A stretch of 64,000 bases of DNA, taken from NCBI RefSeq assembly GCF_048060095.1, contig NZ_JBLUOA010000001.1, forward strand, positions 1,736,001 through 1,800,000, in the 5' to 3' direction. Under the pieces are notes generated by a model, which was given only the letters and a program-made list of their open reading frames with translations, ran no database searches and had not been told where the DNA came from. The stretch is from JBLUOA01 sp048060095 (GTDB lineage: Bacteria; Pseudomonadota; Alphaproteobacteria; Rhodobacterales; Rhodobacteraceae). A program made the position numbers and the translations under genes. Each line of letters begins with the position of its first letter. Position 1 is the stretch's first letter. This document shows positions 16,822-25,929 of this stretch, one piece after another.

Positions 16822-17994
16822 TTATCCTTGTTTGCCGCGGATCACGTCTTCTGCCCGCTTCCGTGCCAGATGGTCGACCCGGCGCACGTTATCAAGGTTT
16901 ATTTCCTCGCTGGCCAGATTTTCGTCGCGACAGAGTTGGTCAAGCACCGCCTCAACCACGTCTGCCATTTGCAAAAACCCGAGGTCGCCCTCGATAAAAC
17001 CATCAAGCGCCCGTTCCTTCGCCGCGTTGAACGCCGCACCGGTCAGCCCACCCGCCTCCATCACATCGCGCGCGAGCCTAAGGGCGGGATACCGCGCGAG
17101 GTCTGGCGCGCGGAAATCAAGCGATCCAACCCGCGCGAGGTCAAGGCGATCAACCGGAACCTCGCCCCGCTTTGGCCAATGAAGCGCATAGCCGATGGCG
17201 TGCCGCATATCCGCCGGCCCCAGATGCGCCATGATGCCCCCGTCGCGGAATCCGACAAGCGCGTGGACGAGGGATTGGGGGTGAACAAGGACTTCGATCT
17301 GATCCGGCGAAATAGAAAAGAACTCTTTCGTTTCAATCAACTCCAACGCCTTGTTAAACATGGATGCGCTGTCTATCGTGATCCGCTGGCCCATGTTCCA
17401 GTTGGGGTGCGAGGAAGCTTCGGACAGTGTTGCATTGGCGAGTTGTTCCATCGGCGTATCGCGAAACGCACCGCCTGAGGCCGTGATGATAACACGCTCA
17501 ACCGCCGCGATATCCTCCCCCACCAGCGCCTGAAATACGCCGGAGTGTTCGCTGTCCACCGGCAAGACCGTCGCGCCGTGCGTCTTGGCCGTCGCCATCA
17601 AAAGCGGGCCAGCGGTGACGAGGCTTTCCTTGTTGGCCAGCGCGAGGGTAGTTCCCTGCTCTAGCGCACGCAACCCCGGCAGCAATCCTGCCGCGCCAAC
17701 GATGGCCGACATGATCCAGTCAGCCGGACGGCTTGCGGCGTCTTCGATTGCAGCGGGCCCCGCCGCCGCTTCGATCCCTGACCCATCAAGCGCCGCGCGA
17801 AGGTCCGGCAACAGATTGTCATGCGCCGTGACGGCAATATCTACCTTAAGATCAATGGCATCGCGGGCAAGTTGCGCAATATTCCGACCGCCAGTCAGCG
17901 CGACAACATCATAGTCCTGCGGCGCGCGGCGTATCAGGTCAATCGTGCTTTGCCCGATGGACCCGGTCGCACCAAAGATCGAAACGCGCCGCAT
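16822..17994 (-). CDS. dxr: 1-deoxy-D-xylulose-5-phosphate reductoisomerase
   Basis: Dxr makes MEP from DXP, the committed step of the non-mevalonate isoprenoid pathway. The 390-aa protein has the NADPH-binding GATGSIGQST near the N-terminus, ALANKESLVTAG, the metal-site region DSEHSGVFQAL and the flexible-loop segment SSHPNWNMGQ. It lies 3 bp downstream of cdsA. Confidence 0.97.
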   Translation of the reverse strand: MRRVSIFGATGSIGQSTIDLIRRAPQDYDVVALTGGRNIAQLARDAIDLKVDIAVTAHDNLLPDLRAALDGSGIEAAAGPAAIEDAASRPADWIMSAIVGAAGLLPGLRALEQGTTLALANKESLVTAGPLLMATAKTHGATVLPVDSEHSGVFQALVGEDIAAVERVIITASGGAFRDTPMEQLANATLSEASSHPNWNMGQRITIDSASMFNKALELIETKEFFSISPDQIEVLVHPQSLVHALVGFRDGGIMAHLGPADMRHAIGYALHWPKRGEVPVDRLDLARVGSLDFRAPDLARYPALRLARDVMEAGGLTGAAFNAAKERALDGFIEGDLGFLQMADVVEAVLDQLCRDENLASEEINLDNVRRVDHLARKRAEDVIRGKQG

Positions 17995-17997
17995 AAC

Positions 17998-18798
17998 CTA
18001 AAGCGCCGTGGCGCGGGCCGCCGCGTAAAAGCTGAGCAGCATAAACGTAAGTGACGCGCCCATCATGCCGTCAAACCGGTCCATAACGCCGCCATGCCCC
18101 GGGATGAGGGCCGAACTGTCCTTGACCCCGACCTTACGCTTCAAGGCACTTTCAGCGATATCGCCAAGTTGAGAACCGAAAGCCAATGGTGGGCCCAGCA
18201 GTACCGCCTTAAGGCCGATATCTGTGACCAAAGCGAAGATAAGACCAACGACCGCCGCCGCTATCCATCCGGCAACAGTGCCCGACCACGTTTTCTTCGG
18301 GCTGATCTGGGGCCAGAACTTCGGCCCGCCGAACGCGCGCCCCGCGAAGTAACCGGCAACATCCGTGGCGATGACGACCAGAACCAGCCAAAGCATCCAG
18401 GCAAGGCCAAAGCTATCGCGAATAATCAGAAATCCATCGCCAGCCAACAGGATCGCAACACAGTAGACAAGGAACCGCGCGCGGAACGCGGTCAGCAGGC
18501 TGATCCCCACAATCGCGGGTGCAACCAGCAGCGGGACGGACAAGTAGCTCGGCAGGAAATACGCCAGAACAATCGCAACCGCCCCCAAAGCCCCCAATTG
18601 CAGGGCAGCGGCGGAGTTGTCGGGGTTGGTCATCCGGGTCAGTTCCCACACCATCAGCCCGCACACAACCGCGATCAGCGCCATGAACCACGCGCCACCC
18701 GCCCAAACATCGACAAGCCCAATCACACCGAGCGTCACGCCCGAGATAACCCGCGTTCTAAGGTCGTTCCAATTGCCGGAGCTTTCCGGAACGGTCAT
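17998..18798 (-). CDS. cdsA: Phosphatidate cytidylyltransferase
   Basis: CdsA forms CDP-diacylglycerol for phospholipid synthesis in the inner membrane. The 266-aa protein has about seven hydrophobic segments and the family signature in two parts, ISPKKTWSG and KDSSALIPGHGGVMDRFDG. Its start overlaps the uppS stop by 4 bp. Confidence 0.96.
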   Translation of the reverse strand: MTVPESSGNWNDLRTRVISGVTLGVIGLVDVWAGGAWFMALIAVVCGLMVWELTRMTNPDNSAAALQLGALGAVAIVLAYFLPSYLSVPLLVAPAIVGISLLTAFRARFLVYCVAILLAGDGFLIIRDSFGLAWMLWLVLVVIATDVAGYFAGRAFGGPKFWPQISPKKTWSGTVAGWIAAAVVGLIFALVTDIGLKAVLLGPPLAFGSQLGDIAESALKRKVGVKDSSALIPGHGGVMDRFDGMMGASLTFMLLSFYAAARATAL

Positions 18799-19520
18799 CC
18801 CGGCACCGCCCCAAAGCGACGTTCGCGGGTTCCGTATCCTTGAAGGACGTCGGCGAAAATCTCAGGCGTGAAATCCGGCCAGAGCGTGTCGATAAACTCG
18901 TATTCCGCATAGGCCGACTGCCACAGAAGGAAGTTGGAGATCCGCGCCTCTCCGCTTGTTCTGATGACAAGGTCTGGATCCGGTAAAACGTATGTATCCA
19001 GATACTTAGGAAGCGTTTCTACATCGATTTCGGCAGGATTCAGGCGCCCGGCGGCGACATCCTCGGCCAGCCGTTTTGTCGCGCGCGCAACCTCATCCCG
19101 TCCGCCATAGTTCAGCGCGACGGTCAGTTCCGTGCCGTCATTGTCGGCGGTCAGAAGCTCCAGTTCGTCCATCAGCGCGGTCAGTTTTTCATCCAGACGC
19201 ACGCGATCCCCGATGAACCGCACTTTGACGTTGTTCTTGTAAAGCGCCTGCGCCTCTCGGGTGATGTAGCGACGGAACAGCGACATCAGCCCGGCCACTT
19301 CGTTTTGAGTCCGTTTCCAATTTTCGGTCGAAAACGCGAAAATCGTAAGGTAGCGGACGCCAAGACCGGGGCAGGATTCCACGATTTCCCGCACGCGCCG
19401 CGCGCCGGCCCGATGCCCAAACAGCCGGGGATGGCCGCGTTGGGTCGCCCAGCGTCCGTTGCCGTCCATTATAATCGCAACGTGTCGCGGCCCTTTATGT
19501 GCTTCGCTCGAACTCGCCAA
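18795..19520 (-). CDS. uppS: Undecaprenyl pyrophosphate synthase
   Basis: UppS builds the C55 carrier lipid for peptidoglycan and LPS from isopentenyl units. The 241-aa cis-prenyltransferase has the catalytic aspartate D19 in IMDGNGRWA, the FAFSTENWKR block and the C-terminal RTSGEARISNFLLWQ substrate-binding motif. Confidence 0.97.
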   Translation of the reverse strand: MASSSEAHKGPRHVAIIMDGNGRWATQRGHPRLFGHRAGARRVREIVESCPGLGVRYLTIFAFSTENWKRTQNEVAGLMSLFRRYITREAQALYKNNVKVRFIGDRVRLDEKLTALMDELELLTADNDGTELTVALNYGGRDEVARATKRLAEDVAAGRLNPAEIDVETLPKYLDTYVLPDPDLVIRTSGEARISNFLLWQSAYAEYEFIDTLWPDFTPEIFADVLQGYGTRERRFGAVPG

Positions 19521-19549
19521 CGGCGTTCCCTTTCCGGAGACTGGCAGGG

Positions 19550-20110
19550 TCAGACCTGCATGATCTCTTCTTGCTTCTGCTCCAGCGCCGAGTCGATGGC
19601 CTGAATGGATCTGTCTGTCAGATCCTGAACCTCATCCGTCCAAATTTTGTGGTCATCTTCGCTCATCCCGTCGGCTTTCAGCTTTTTCAGCTGATCCATA
19701 CCGTCGCGCCGCACGTTGCGCACCGCTACACGGGCATGTTCCGCGTATTGGGCCGCGACCTTGCTGAGTTCCTTGCGCCGTTCTTCGTTCAATTCGGGAA
19801 TCGGCAGCATGATGATCGTGCCGTTTAGTTGAGGATTGATGCCCAACCCACTCTCTCTAATGGCCTTTTCGACCGGACCGACCAAAGCCTTGTCCCACAC
19901 ATTGATCGTAACCATGCGCGATTCCGGGACGTTGACGGTGCCGACCTGATTGATCGGCGTCTTTTGCCCGTAGGCTTCGACCATGACAGGTTCGAGCATT
20001 GAGGCAGACGCGCGTCCGGTTCTCAGGGATGCAAACTCTGTCCGCAGGCTGGCCATCGCGCCGTCCATGCGCCGCTGAAGATCATCAAGGTCAATATCGT
20101 CGTCCGCCAT
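19550..20110 (-). CDS. frr: Ribosome recycling factor
   Basis: Frr splits post-termination ribosomes together with EF-G. The 186-aa length is typical. The family helices are visible, including LRTGRASASMLEPV near the N-terminus and the basic, acidic C-terminal helix that ends EEIMQV. It lies 54 bp after pyrH, the usual neighbour. Confidence 0.97.
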   Translation of the reverse strand: MADDDIDLDDLQRRMDGAMASLRTEFASLRTGRASASMLEPVMVEAYGQKTPINQVGTVNVPESRMVTINVWDKALVGPVEKAIRESGLGINPQLNGTIIMLPIPELNEERRKELSKVAAQYAEHARVAVRNVRRDGMDQLKKLKADGMSEDDHKIWTDEVQDLTDRSIQAIDSALEQKQEEIMQV

Positions 20111-20164
20111 GGCGTATCTCTCACTTCAAAGGGGCGGTTTCGCCCGCTGGTTCGTTGTATATCG

Positions 20165-20902
20165 TCAACCGTGAACGGTTGTATAGGTGCCTTGCCCGGC
20201 AAGAATACCTTTGAAACCGCCCGGTTCGTCGAGCGAAAAGACAATGATCGGCAGGTTGTTGTCCCGCGCCAGTGCAATGGCCGATGCGTCCATCACGCCA
20301 AGGTGCTGCTGCAGCACTTCGTCGTAGGTCACGGCCTCGAACCGTTTGGCATCCGCGAATTTCACAGGATCTTTGTCGTAGACGCCATCGACCTTCGTGC
20401 CCTTGAAGATCGCCTCGCAGCTCATCTCATTCGCGCGCAGGGTGGCGGCGGTGTCGGTGGTGAAATAGGGGTTGCCGGTTCCAGCGGCGAAAATGCAGAC
20501 CCGTTTCTTTTCGAGGTGCCGCACGGCGCGGCGGCGGATGTATGGCTCACACACCTGATCCATCGGGATCGCGCTGATGACACGGGTGAAGATGCCCAAA
20601 CCCTCAAGTGCCGATTGCATCGCAAGGGCATTCATCACAGTCGCGAGCATTCCCATATAGTCTGCTGTCGTCCGCTCCATCCCCTGCGCCGAGCCTTGCA
20701 AGCCACGGAAGATGTTGCCGCCGCCGATCACCATACAGATTTCGACGCCCATATCGTGGACCGTCTTCACCTCTTTGGCGATGCGCTCAACCGTGGGCGG
20801 GTGCAGGCCGTATCCCTGATCGCCCATCAGCGCTTCGCCCGAGATTTTCAGAAGGACACGTTTGAATGTCGTTTGCGGCTGGTCTTCGTCCTGATCTGCC
20901 AT
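20165..20902 (-). CDS. pyrH: UMP kinase
   Basis: PyrH phosphorylates UMP to UDP. From ATG at 20902, preceded by GGGGGAC, the product is 245 aa. It has the amino-acid-kinase-fold motifs LKISGEALMG, VIGGGNIFRG and GTGNPYFTTDTAA. The frame extends to 21058, but the extra 52 residues do not resemble the family. The gene is divergent from miaA and heads the envelope run. Confidence 0.97.
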   Translation of the reverse strand: MADQDEDQPQTTFKRVLLKISGEALMGDQGYGLHPPTVERIAKEVKTVHDMGVEICMVIGGGNIFRGLQGSAQGMERTTADYMGMLATVMNALAMQSALEGLGIFTRVISAIPMDQVCEPYIRRRAVRHLEKKRVCIFAAGTGNPYFTTDTAATLRANEMSCEAIFKGTKVDGVYDKDPVKFADAKRFEAVTYDEVLQQHLGVMDASAIALARDNNLPIIVFSLDEPGGFKGILAGQGTYTTVHG

Positions 20903-21038
20903 GAATGTCCCCCGGCCGGCTGCTTTATTGACTGAGCGCAAAATGTCCGAAAACGGTTCAGGATACAACGGGGTAGACGGGGGAAATTTGCCAGTGCACA
21001 ACCCATAGTCCCGACCCACAGGAAATCGGCATCGACGA

Positions 21039-21917
21039 ATGCGTCTGGACATCGACATTCCGAAGGACCGCCCGGTCCTGATCGCCGGTCCGACCGCGTC
21101 AGGAAAATCAGCGCTTGCGCTTCAGATTGCGGAGGATCGGGGCGGCGCGATTATCAATGCCGACGCGCTACAGGTTTATGACGGCTGGCGCATCCTGACC
21201 GCGCGGCCAAGCGACGCTGACCTCGCCCGTGCACCGCACCACCTTTACGGCCACGTTCCGTATCAACAGGACTATTCCGTCGGACAATGGTTGCGTGAGG
21301 CTGAGCCGTTTCTGTCGGACGGCCAGCCTCGCCCGATCATCATTGGCGGAACCGGTCTTTACTTTCGCGCGCTCACCGAAGGATTGGCAGAGATTCCCCT
21401 GCCCGGCCCTGACATCCGCGCGGAGGGAGACAGGTTCCTCGCGAACTATGGCCTTGGCGCGATGGTGGCGGAGCTTGACGCGGAAACGCGAAATCGGATC
21501 GATACCAACAACCCCGCCCGCGTTCAGCGCGCTTGGGAGGTGTTGCGATCCACCGGCCGCGGCCTTGCATCATGGCAAGACGACACGCCGCCGCCATTGC
21601 TGCCGCTGTCGCGCACGGCGCCGTTGGTGGTGAACGCCGACAAGGAAGTGCTGAATAGTCGGATAACGGACCGGTTCCACGCCATGATCGACGCCGGAGC
21701 CTTGGAGGAAGCGCGAAGGATGCTGCCCGATTGGGACCCCAAGCGCCTGTCGTCAAAAGCCATCGGAGCGCCGGAGCTGATCGCCCACCTGAGCGGAGAG
21801 ATCACCCTTGACGACGCCATTGACCGCGCCATCATCGCCTCGCGCCAATATGCGAAACGGCAACGCACCTGGTTCCGGGCCCGAATGAAGGACTGGCACC
21901 CGGTTGCCGTGACCTAA
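21039..21917 (+). CDS. miaA: tRNA dimethylallyltransferase
   Basis: MiaA adds a dimethylallyl group to N6 of A37 in tRNAs that read U-starting codons. The 292-aa protein has the P-loop GPTASGKS (17-24), the NADALQVYDG block, GGTGLYFRALTEG and a C-terminal YAKRQRTWFR motif. No strong ribosome site is visible before the ATG. Confidence 0.96.
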   Translation: MRLDIDIPKDRPVLIAGPTASGKSALALQIAEDRGGAIINADALQVYDGWRILTARPSDADLARAPHHLYGHVPYQQDYSVGQWLREAEPFLSDGQPRPIIIGGTGLYFRALTEGLAEIPLPGPDIRAEGDRFLANYGLGAMVAELDAETRNRIDTNNPARVQRAWEVLRSTGRGLASWQDDTPPPLLPLSRTAPLVVNADKEVLNSRITDRFHAMIDAGALEEARRMLPDWDPKRLSSKAIGAPELIAHLSGEITLDDAIDRAIIASRQYAKRQRTWFRARMKDWHPVAVT

Positions 21918-22034
21918 GCGCCGCTGCCTTTACGCAACGATCTGCCGCGTTGATTGAACCGTTAACTTTTTCCTTTTGTTTTACCGAGTTTACCGGTTTA
22001 ATTGGCCGGAAATGGCTTTGAGACGCGTAAAATA

Positions 22035-22835
22035 ATGGTCCCCGTACCAACGTCACCGCAGGACATTCGCATCATTCCAATTGCGCGTATGGCGCAAGGC
22101 GGGCGGTGGCGGGTGGAAGCCATGCGCAGCTATTCGTCGGACCTGCTGTTGTGGGTCACGCGCGGACAGGGCCGGATCACCATCTCGGGCCGGACGCGCG
22201 GGTTTGGCGCACATAACGCTGTTTTCATACCGGCCCGCACGATGCACGGGTTTGAAATGACGGCGTCGATCTTTGGGACGGCCGCGTTCTTTCCGACGTC
22301 TTTGAACCTCGATCTGCCGAAGACGCCGCTACACCTGCGGATACGCGATGTGCATCCACAGGCTGAACTGACCGGCATTCTAGAAAGCCTGCAACGCGAA
22401 ATCGGCAGCGATCTGGCTGACAACGACAAGGCCGCGTATCACCACGCGGGGCTGTTTTCGGTCTGGCTGCAGCGGGCGCAGGACCGCTATAAAAGCGATA
22501 CGGAAACCGCGACCCGCAGCGCCGATCTGGTCGCACGATACACGGATATGGTGGAGGGGGAGTTCCGCTCTGGCCGGACGGTATCGGATTATGCCCGCGC
22601 CCTCGGCATCACGCCGACGCATCTATCGCGGGTTTGTAATCAGGTGGCGGGGCGGTCCGCATCGTCGATCCTGAAAGACCGGATTTTGTATGAGGCGCGC
22701 CGACTGCTCAGCGAAACCCGCCTGCCCGTCAATCAGGTCGCGGCACAGCTTGGGTTCACCTCGGCGGCGTATTTCTCAAGGGCGTTTCAGAACCATACGG
22801 GCAAGACGCCATCGGCTTTCCGCCGCAGCAACTAG
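22035..22835 (+). CDS. AraC-family transcriptional regulator
   Basis: The 266-aa protein has an N-terminal cupin-type sensor domain (about 10-150) and a C-terminal AraC/XylS DNA-binding domain (about 170-262). The two helix-turn-helix units include LGITPTHLSRVCNQ and AAQLGFTSAAYFSRAF. I chose ATG at 22035. A TTG at 22002 would add 11 residues. It lies 248 bp upstream of a peptide-type ABC importer in the same direction. Direct repeats in that gap make it the likely regulator of the importer. Confidence 0.88.
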   Translation: MVPVPTSPQDIRIIPIARMAQGGRWRVEAMRSYSSDLLLWVTRGQGRITISGRTRGFGAHNAVFIPARTMHGFEMTASIFGTAAFFPTSLNLDLPKTPLHLRIRDVHPQAELTGILESLQREIGSDLADNDKAAYHHAGLFSVWLQRAQDRYKSDTETATRSADLVARYTDMVEGEFRSGRTVSDYARALGITPTHLSRVCNQVAGRSASSILKDRILYEARRLLSETRLPVNQVAAQLGFTSAAYFSRAFQNHTGKTPSAFRRSN

Positions 22836-22877
22836 ACGGCCCGCATCCCCTTCAAGGTATGCAATCGTATTCAGTCG

Positions 22878-22913
22878 ATGTCGCATTTGTGCGATCACAA
22901 TGTCGCTTTTGTG
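22878..22913 (+). promoter_or_regulatory. Tandem operator-like direct repeats upstream of the ABC importer
   Basis: ATGTCGCATTTGTG (22878-22891) and ATGTCGCTTTTGTG (22900-22913) match at 13 of 14 positions and are 22 bp apart, close to two helical turns. AraC-family activators typically bind such spaced direct repeats. A short leader hairpin, CCGGAA-GGCTT-TTCCGG, lies at 23029-23045, before the substrate-binding gene. Confidence 0.55.
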
Positions 22914-23083
22914 ACGTCAATTGCCGATACTGGGCGTTGACGTGGGGGGGTTAGTCGTGCGGAATGGTCCTGTGAACACTGCGCCCAAAACGTCTGCTCC
23001 GAACATCGCTTCGTATTGCATCGTCTGTCCGGAAGGCTTTTCCGGGCGCACACCAATAAATCATGTGTCTCAGGGAGAGTAAG

Positions 23084-24751
23084 ATGACGCAATCAACCAT
23101 CAATGGAAAACCCATGCATCGCGCTGTAAAGATGTATGCGGACGAATATAAGGCTGGCGAAATGTCTCGCCGGGAGTTTCTGTCGCGTGCGACAGCGTTG
23201 GGTGCGACATCGGTCGCCGCCTACGGCTTGATCGGTGCAACGGCTCCTGCCCGCGCCGAGGGCCACATTCAGCAAGGCGGCACGCTGAGGATCCAGCAGC
23301 AGGTCAAAGCGATGAAAGACCCGCGCACCTCTGACTGGAGCGAAATTGGCAACCAATCGCGCGGCTTCCTTGAATATCTGGTCGAATACAATGCTGACGG
23401 ATCGTTCCGCGGCATGCTTCTCGATAGCTGGGAAGTCAGCGATGACGCGACCGTCTATACGCTGAAAGTGCGCCAAGGCATCAAGTGGCACAACGGCGAT
23501 GATTTCACTGCCGAGGATGTTGCCCGCAATATCGCTGGTTGGTGCGACAAATCGGTCGACGCGAACTCCATGGCGACGCGCGTTGCTGGTCTGGTGGATG
23601 AAGCAACCGGGAAAGCCCGCGAAGGCGCGATTGTGGTCGTCGACGAAAGCACAGTTCAACTGAACCTGTCCGCTGCCGACATCACCCTCGTCGCGAGCAT
23701 GAGCGACTATCCAGCCGCTATCGTTCATTCAAGCTACAGCGCGGATGCGCCGTTTGAAGATACGATCGGCACTGGCGCGTTCCGCCCCGTCGAAATGGAA
23801 GTTGGCGTGAAATGCGTTGTCGAACGTGTGACAGACATGCCGTGGTGGGGCACCGAAGTCTATGGCGGCCCCTATGTTGATCGGGTTGAGTTCATTGACT
23901 ATGGCACCGACCCGTCAGCCTATATCGCCGCAGCCGAATCCGAAGAGATTGATCTGCTTTACGAAACCGTCGGCGACTTCGTTGACGTAATGGATGGCAT
24001 CGGTTGGACAGTGTCTGAAACCGTGACCGGCGCGACCACCGTGATCCGGTCGCACCAGCCGACGGATTTCGACGGGCAGCAACCCTATGCCGACGTGCGG
24101 GTTCGCAAAGCGCTGGCCATGGCAGTCGACAACGCAGTCTGTCTTGAACTGGGCTACGCTGGCCGCGGTGAAGTTGCGGCAAACCACCACGTTTGCCCGA
24201 TCCACCCGGAATACGCGGATATCGGCCCGGCGGAATTCGACCCGGCCGCAGCAAAAGCGATGATCGAAGAGGCTGGCTTTGCCGATTTCGAGCATGAACT
24301 GATCACCGTTGACGACGATTGGCAGCGCAACACGGGTGACGCGATTGCGGCGCAAATCCGCGACGCGGGCATTCCGATCAAACGGACGATCCTGCCCGGT
24401 GCGACCTTCTGGAACGACTGGCTGAAGTACCCGTTCAGCAGCACACAGTGGAACCACCGTCCGCTCGGCGTTCAGATCCTCGCGCTGGCCTATCGGACCG
24501 GCGAGGCATGGAACGAGGCTGGATTCTCCAACGCTGAGTTTGACAGCCTGATGACCGAAGCACTTGCCATCGCGGATGCGGACAAGCGGCGCGAGGTTAT
24601 GGCCAAGATCGAACAGATCATGGTCGATGAAGGCGTGATCATTCAGCCTTACTGGCGCTCACTCTATAACCACCACAACGGCTCCGTGGTGAATGGCGAG
24701 AAGCATCCGGCCCACGAAATCCACCTCTATAAACTGGGTTTTGCAGCCTGA
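23084..24751 (+). CDS. ABC transporter substrate-binding protein, peptide/opine type (SBP_bac_5)
   Basis: This is a periplasmic solute receptor of the DppA/OppA family, 555 aa from ATG at 23084 with an AGGGAGAG ribosome site. It carries a twin-arginine signal (SRREFLSRATALGATS, about 27-42), which suggests folding before export. The receptor core begins near GGTLRIQQQ and includes SDDATVYTLKVRQGIKWHNG. The ligand cannot be named from sequence. Genes for two permeases and a fused double ATPase follow. Confidence 0.93.
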   Translation: MTQSTINGKPMHRAVKMYADEYKAGEMSRREFLSRATALGATSVAAYGLIGATAPARAEGHIQQGGTLRIQQQVKAMKDPRTSDWSEIGNQSRGFLEYLVEYNADGSFRGMLLDSWEVSDDATVYTLKVRQGIKWHNGDDFTAEDVARNIAGWCDKSVDANSMATRVAGLVDEATGKAREGAIVVVDESTVQLNLSAADITLVASMSDYPAAIVHSSYSADAPFEDTIGTGAFRPVEMEVGVKCVVERVTDMPWWGTEVYGGPYVDRVEFIDYGTDPSAYIAAAESEEIDLLYETVGDFVDVMDGIGWTVSETVTGATTVIRSHQPTDFDGQQPYADVRVRKALAMAVDNAVCLELGYAGRGEVAANHHVCPIHPEYADIGPAEFDPAAAKAMIEEAGFADFEHELITVDDDWQRNTGDAIAAQIRDAGIPIKRTILPGATFWNDWLKYPFSSTQWNHRPLGVQILALAYRTGEAWNEAGFSNAEFDSLMTEALAIADADKRREVMAKIEQIMVDEGVIIQPYWRSLYNHHNGSVVNGEKHPAHEIHLYKLGFAA

Positions 24752-24763
24752 TTTAACGCAAAG

Positions 24764-24788
24764 ACAGGGCCGCACGATGCGGCCCTGT
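24764..24788 (+). promoter_or_regulatory. Intercistronic hairpin after the substrate-binding gene
   Basis: A perfect 10-bp stem, ACAGGGCCGC / GCGGCCCTGT with loop ACGAT, lies 12 bp after the stop and has no T run. Such hairpins commonly protect the receptor mRNA and lower permease expression. Confidence 0.55.
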
Positions 24789-24869
24789 TCACGTTTACGG
24801 ACCGTTGCGTAACATGCGCACAAAACGACGCCGAAACGGCGCGCACCGTAACAAACAACAGGGACGACT

Positions 24870-25916
24870 ATGGGACTATTCATTCTCCGCCGCCTTGGAA
24901 TGATGCTGCTGACGGCCTTATGCCTCACCTTCATCGTTTTCCTTCTGACAAATCTCTATCCGAACCTTGAGAAACTCGCCAAGACGGCGGGCAACCAAAG
25001 GATGTCGGACGAACAGGTGACATCGTGGCTTTTGACGCGCGGCTACCTTCAGCCAACGGTCGTTAAATACGGCGAATGGCTCGGCGTGTTGCCGGGGTTC
25101 ACCTACACGGCAGAGGATGGAACGGTCACTGGACGTTGTATCGGCCAAGGTGTCTCGGCAGAGGACGCGCCGTCCTTCTGCGGCGTTCTGCAAGGCAACT
25201 GGGGATATTCAACCGTTTTCAAGGACGACGTCGGGCCGATTGTCGGCAAACGGCTGGCGCTGACCGGCAAGCTGATGTTCTGGGTGATGATAATCATGGT
25301 GCCGATGGCCTTGGTCGTCGGGGTCTTGGCGGGGATGCGCGAAGGGTCAAAGACTGACCGAAGTTTATCCACGTTCTCAATCGTGACGACGGCCACGCCG
25401 GAATATGTGTCGGGCGTTATCCTGATCGCGGTATTCGCATCGTCAGCGGTCGGCTTGAAGTGGTTCAAGGGCACTGCGGCCAGTGCGATGGACAACATCA
25501 CCTTTGAAAACTTCACCCTGCCCGTCTTGACAATTGCGCTTTATGGCATGGGCTATATCGCGCGGATGACTCGCGCCTCGATGACCGAAGTCATGACGGC
25601 GCAGTATATTCGGACCGCCCGACTGAAGGGCGTCAAGTTCTCGAACATCGTGATGAAACACGCACTGCGCAACGCGCTGATCGCGCCGTTTACCGTCATC
25701 ATGTTGCAGTTCCCTTACCTGCTGAACGGTGTCGTGATTGTTGAAACGCTGTTCAACTATAAGGGCTTTGGCTGGACGCTGGTTCAGGCCGCCGGCAACA
25801 ACGACATCGAGCTGTTGCTAGGTGTTTCGGTCGTGTCGGTGTTCGTCGTGCTGCTGACGCAGCTGATAAGCGATATCGGCTACGTTTACCTCAACCCACG
25901 CATCCGCGTATCATAA
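24870..25916 (+). CDS. ABC transporter permease, DppB-like
   Basis: This is an inner-membrane subunit of the peptide-type importer, 348 aa. It starts with the family-typical MGLFILRRLGMMLLTALCLT and has six predicted helices and the EAA-type coupling loop (YIRTARLKGVKFSNIVMKHALRNA). An enlarged periplasmic segment (about 40-110) holds two cysteines that could form a disulfide. It is followed by the second permease after 13 bp. Confidence 0.93.
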   Translation: MGLFILRRLGMMLLTALCLTFIVFLLTNLYPNLEKLAKTAGNQRMSDEQVTSWLLTRGYLQPTVVKYGEWLGVLPGFTYTAEDGTVTGRCIGQGVSAEDAPSFCGVLQGNWGYSTVFKDDVGPIVGKRLALTGKLMFWVMIIMVPMALVVGVLAGMREGSKTDRSLSTFSIVTTATPEYVSGVILIAVFASSAVGLKWFKGTAASAMDNITFENFTLPVLTIALYGMGYIARMTRASMTEVMTAQYIRTARLKGVKFSNIVMKHALRNALIAPFTVIMLQFPYLLNGVVIVETLFNYKGFGWTLVQAAGNNDIELLLGVSVVSVFVVLLTQLISDIGYVYLNPRIRVS

Positions 25917-25929
25917 GGAGGACTGAAAG

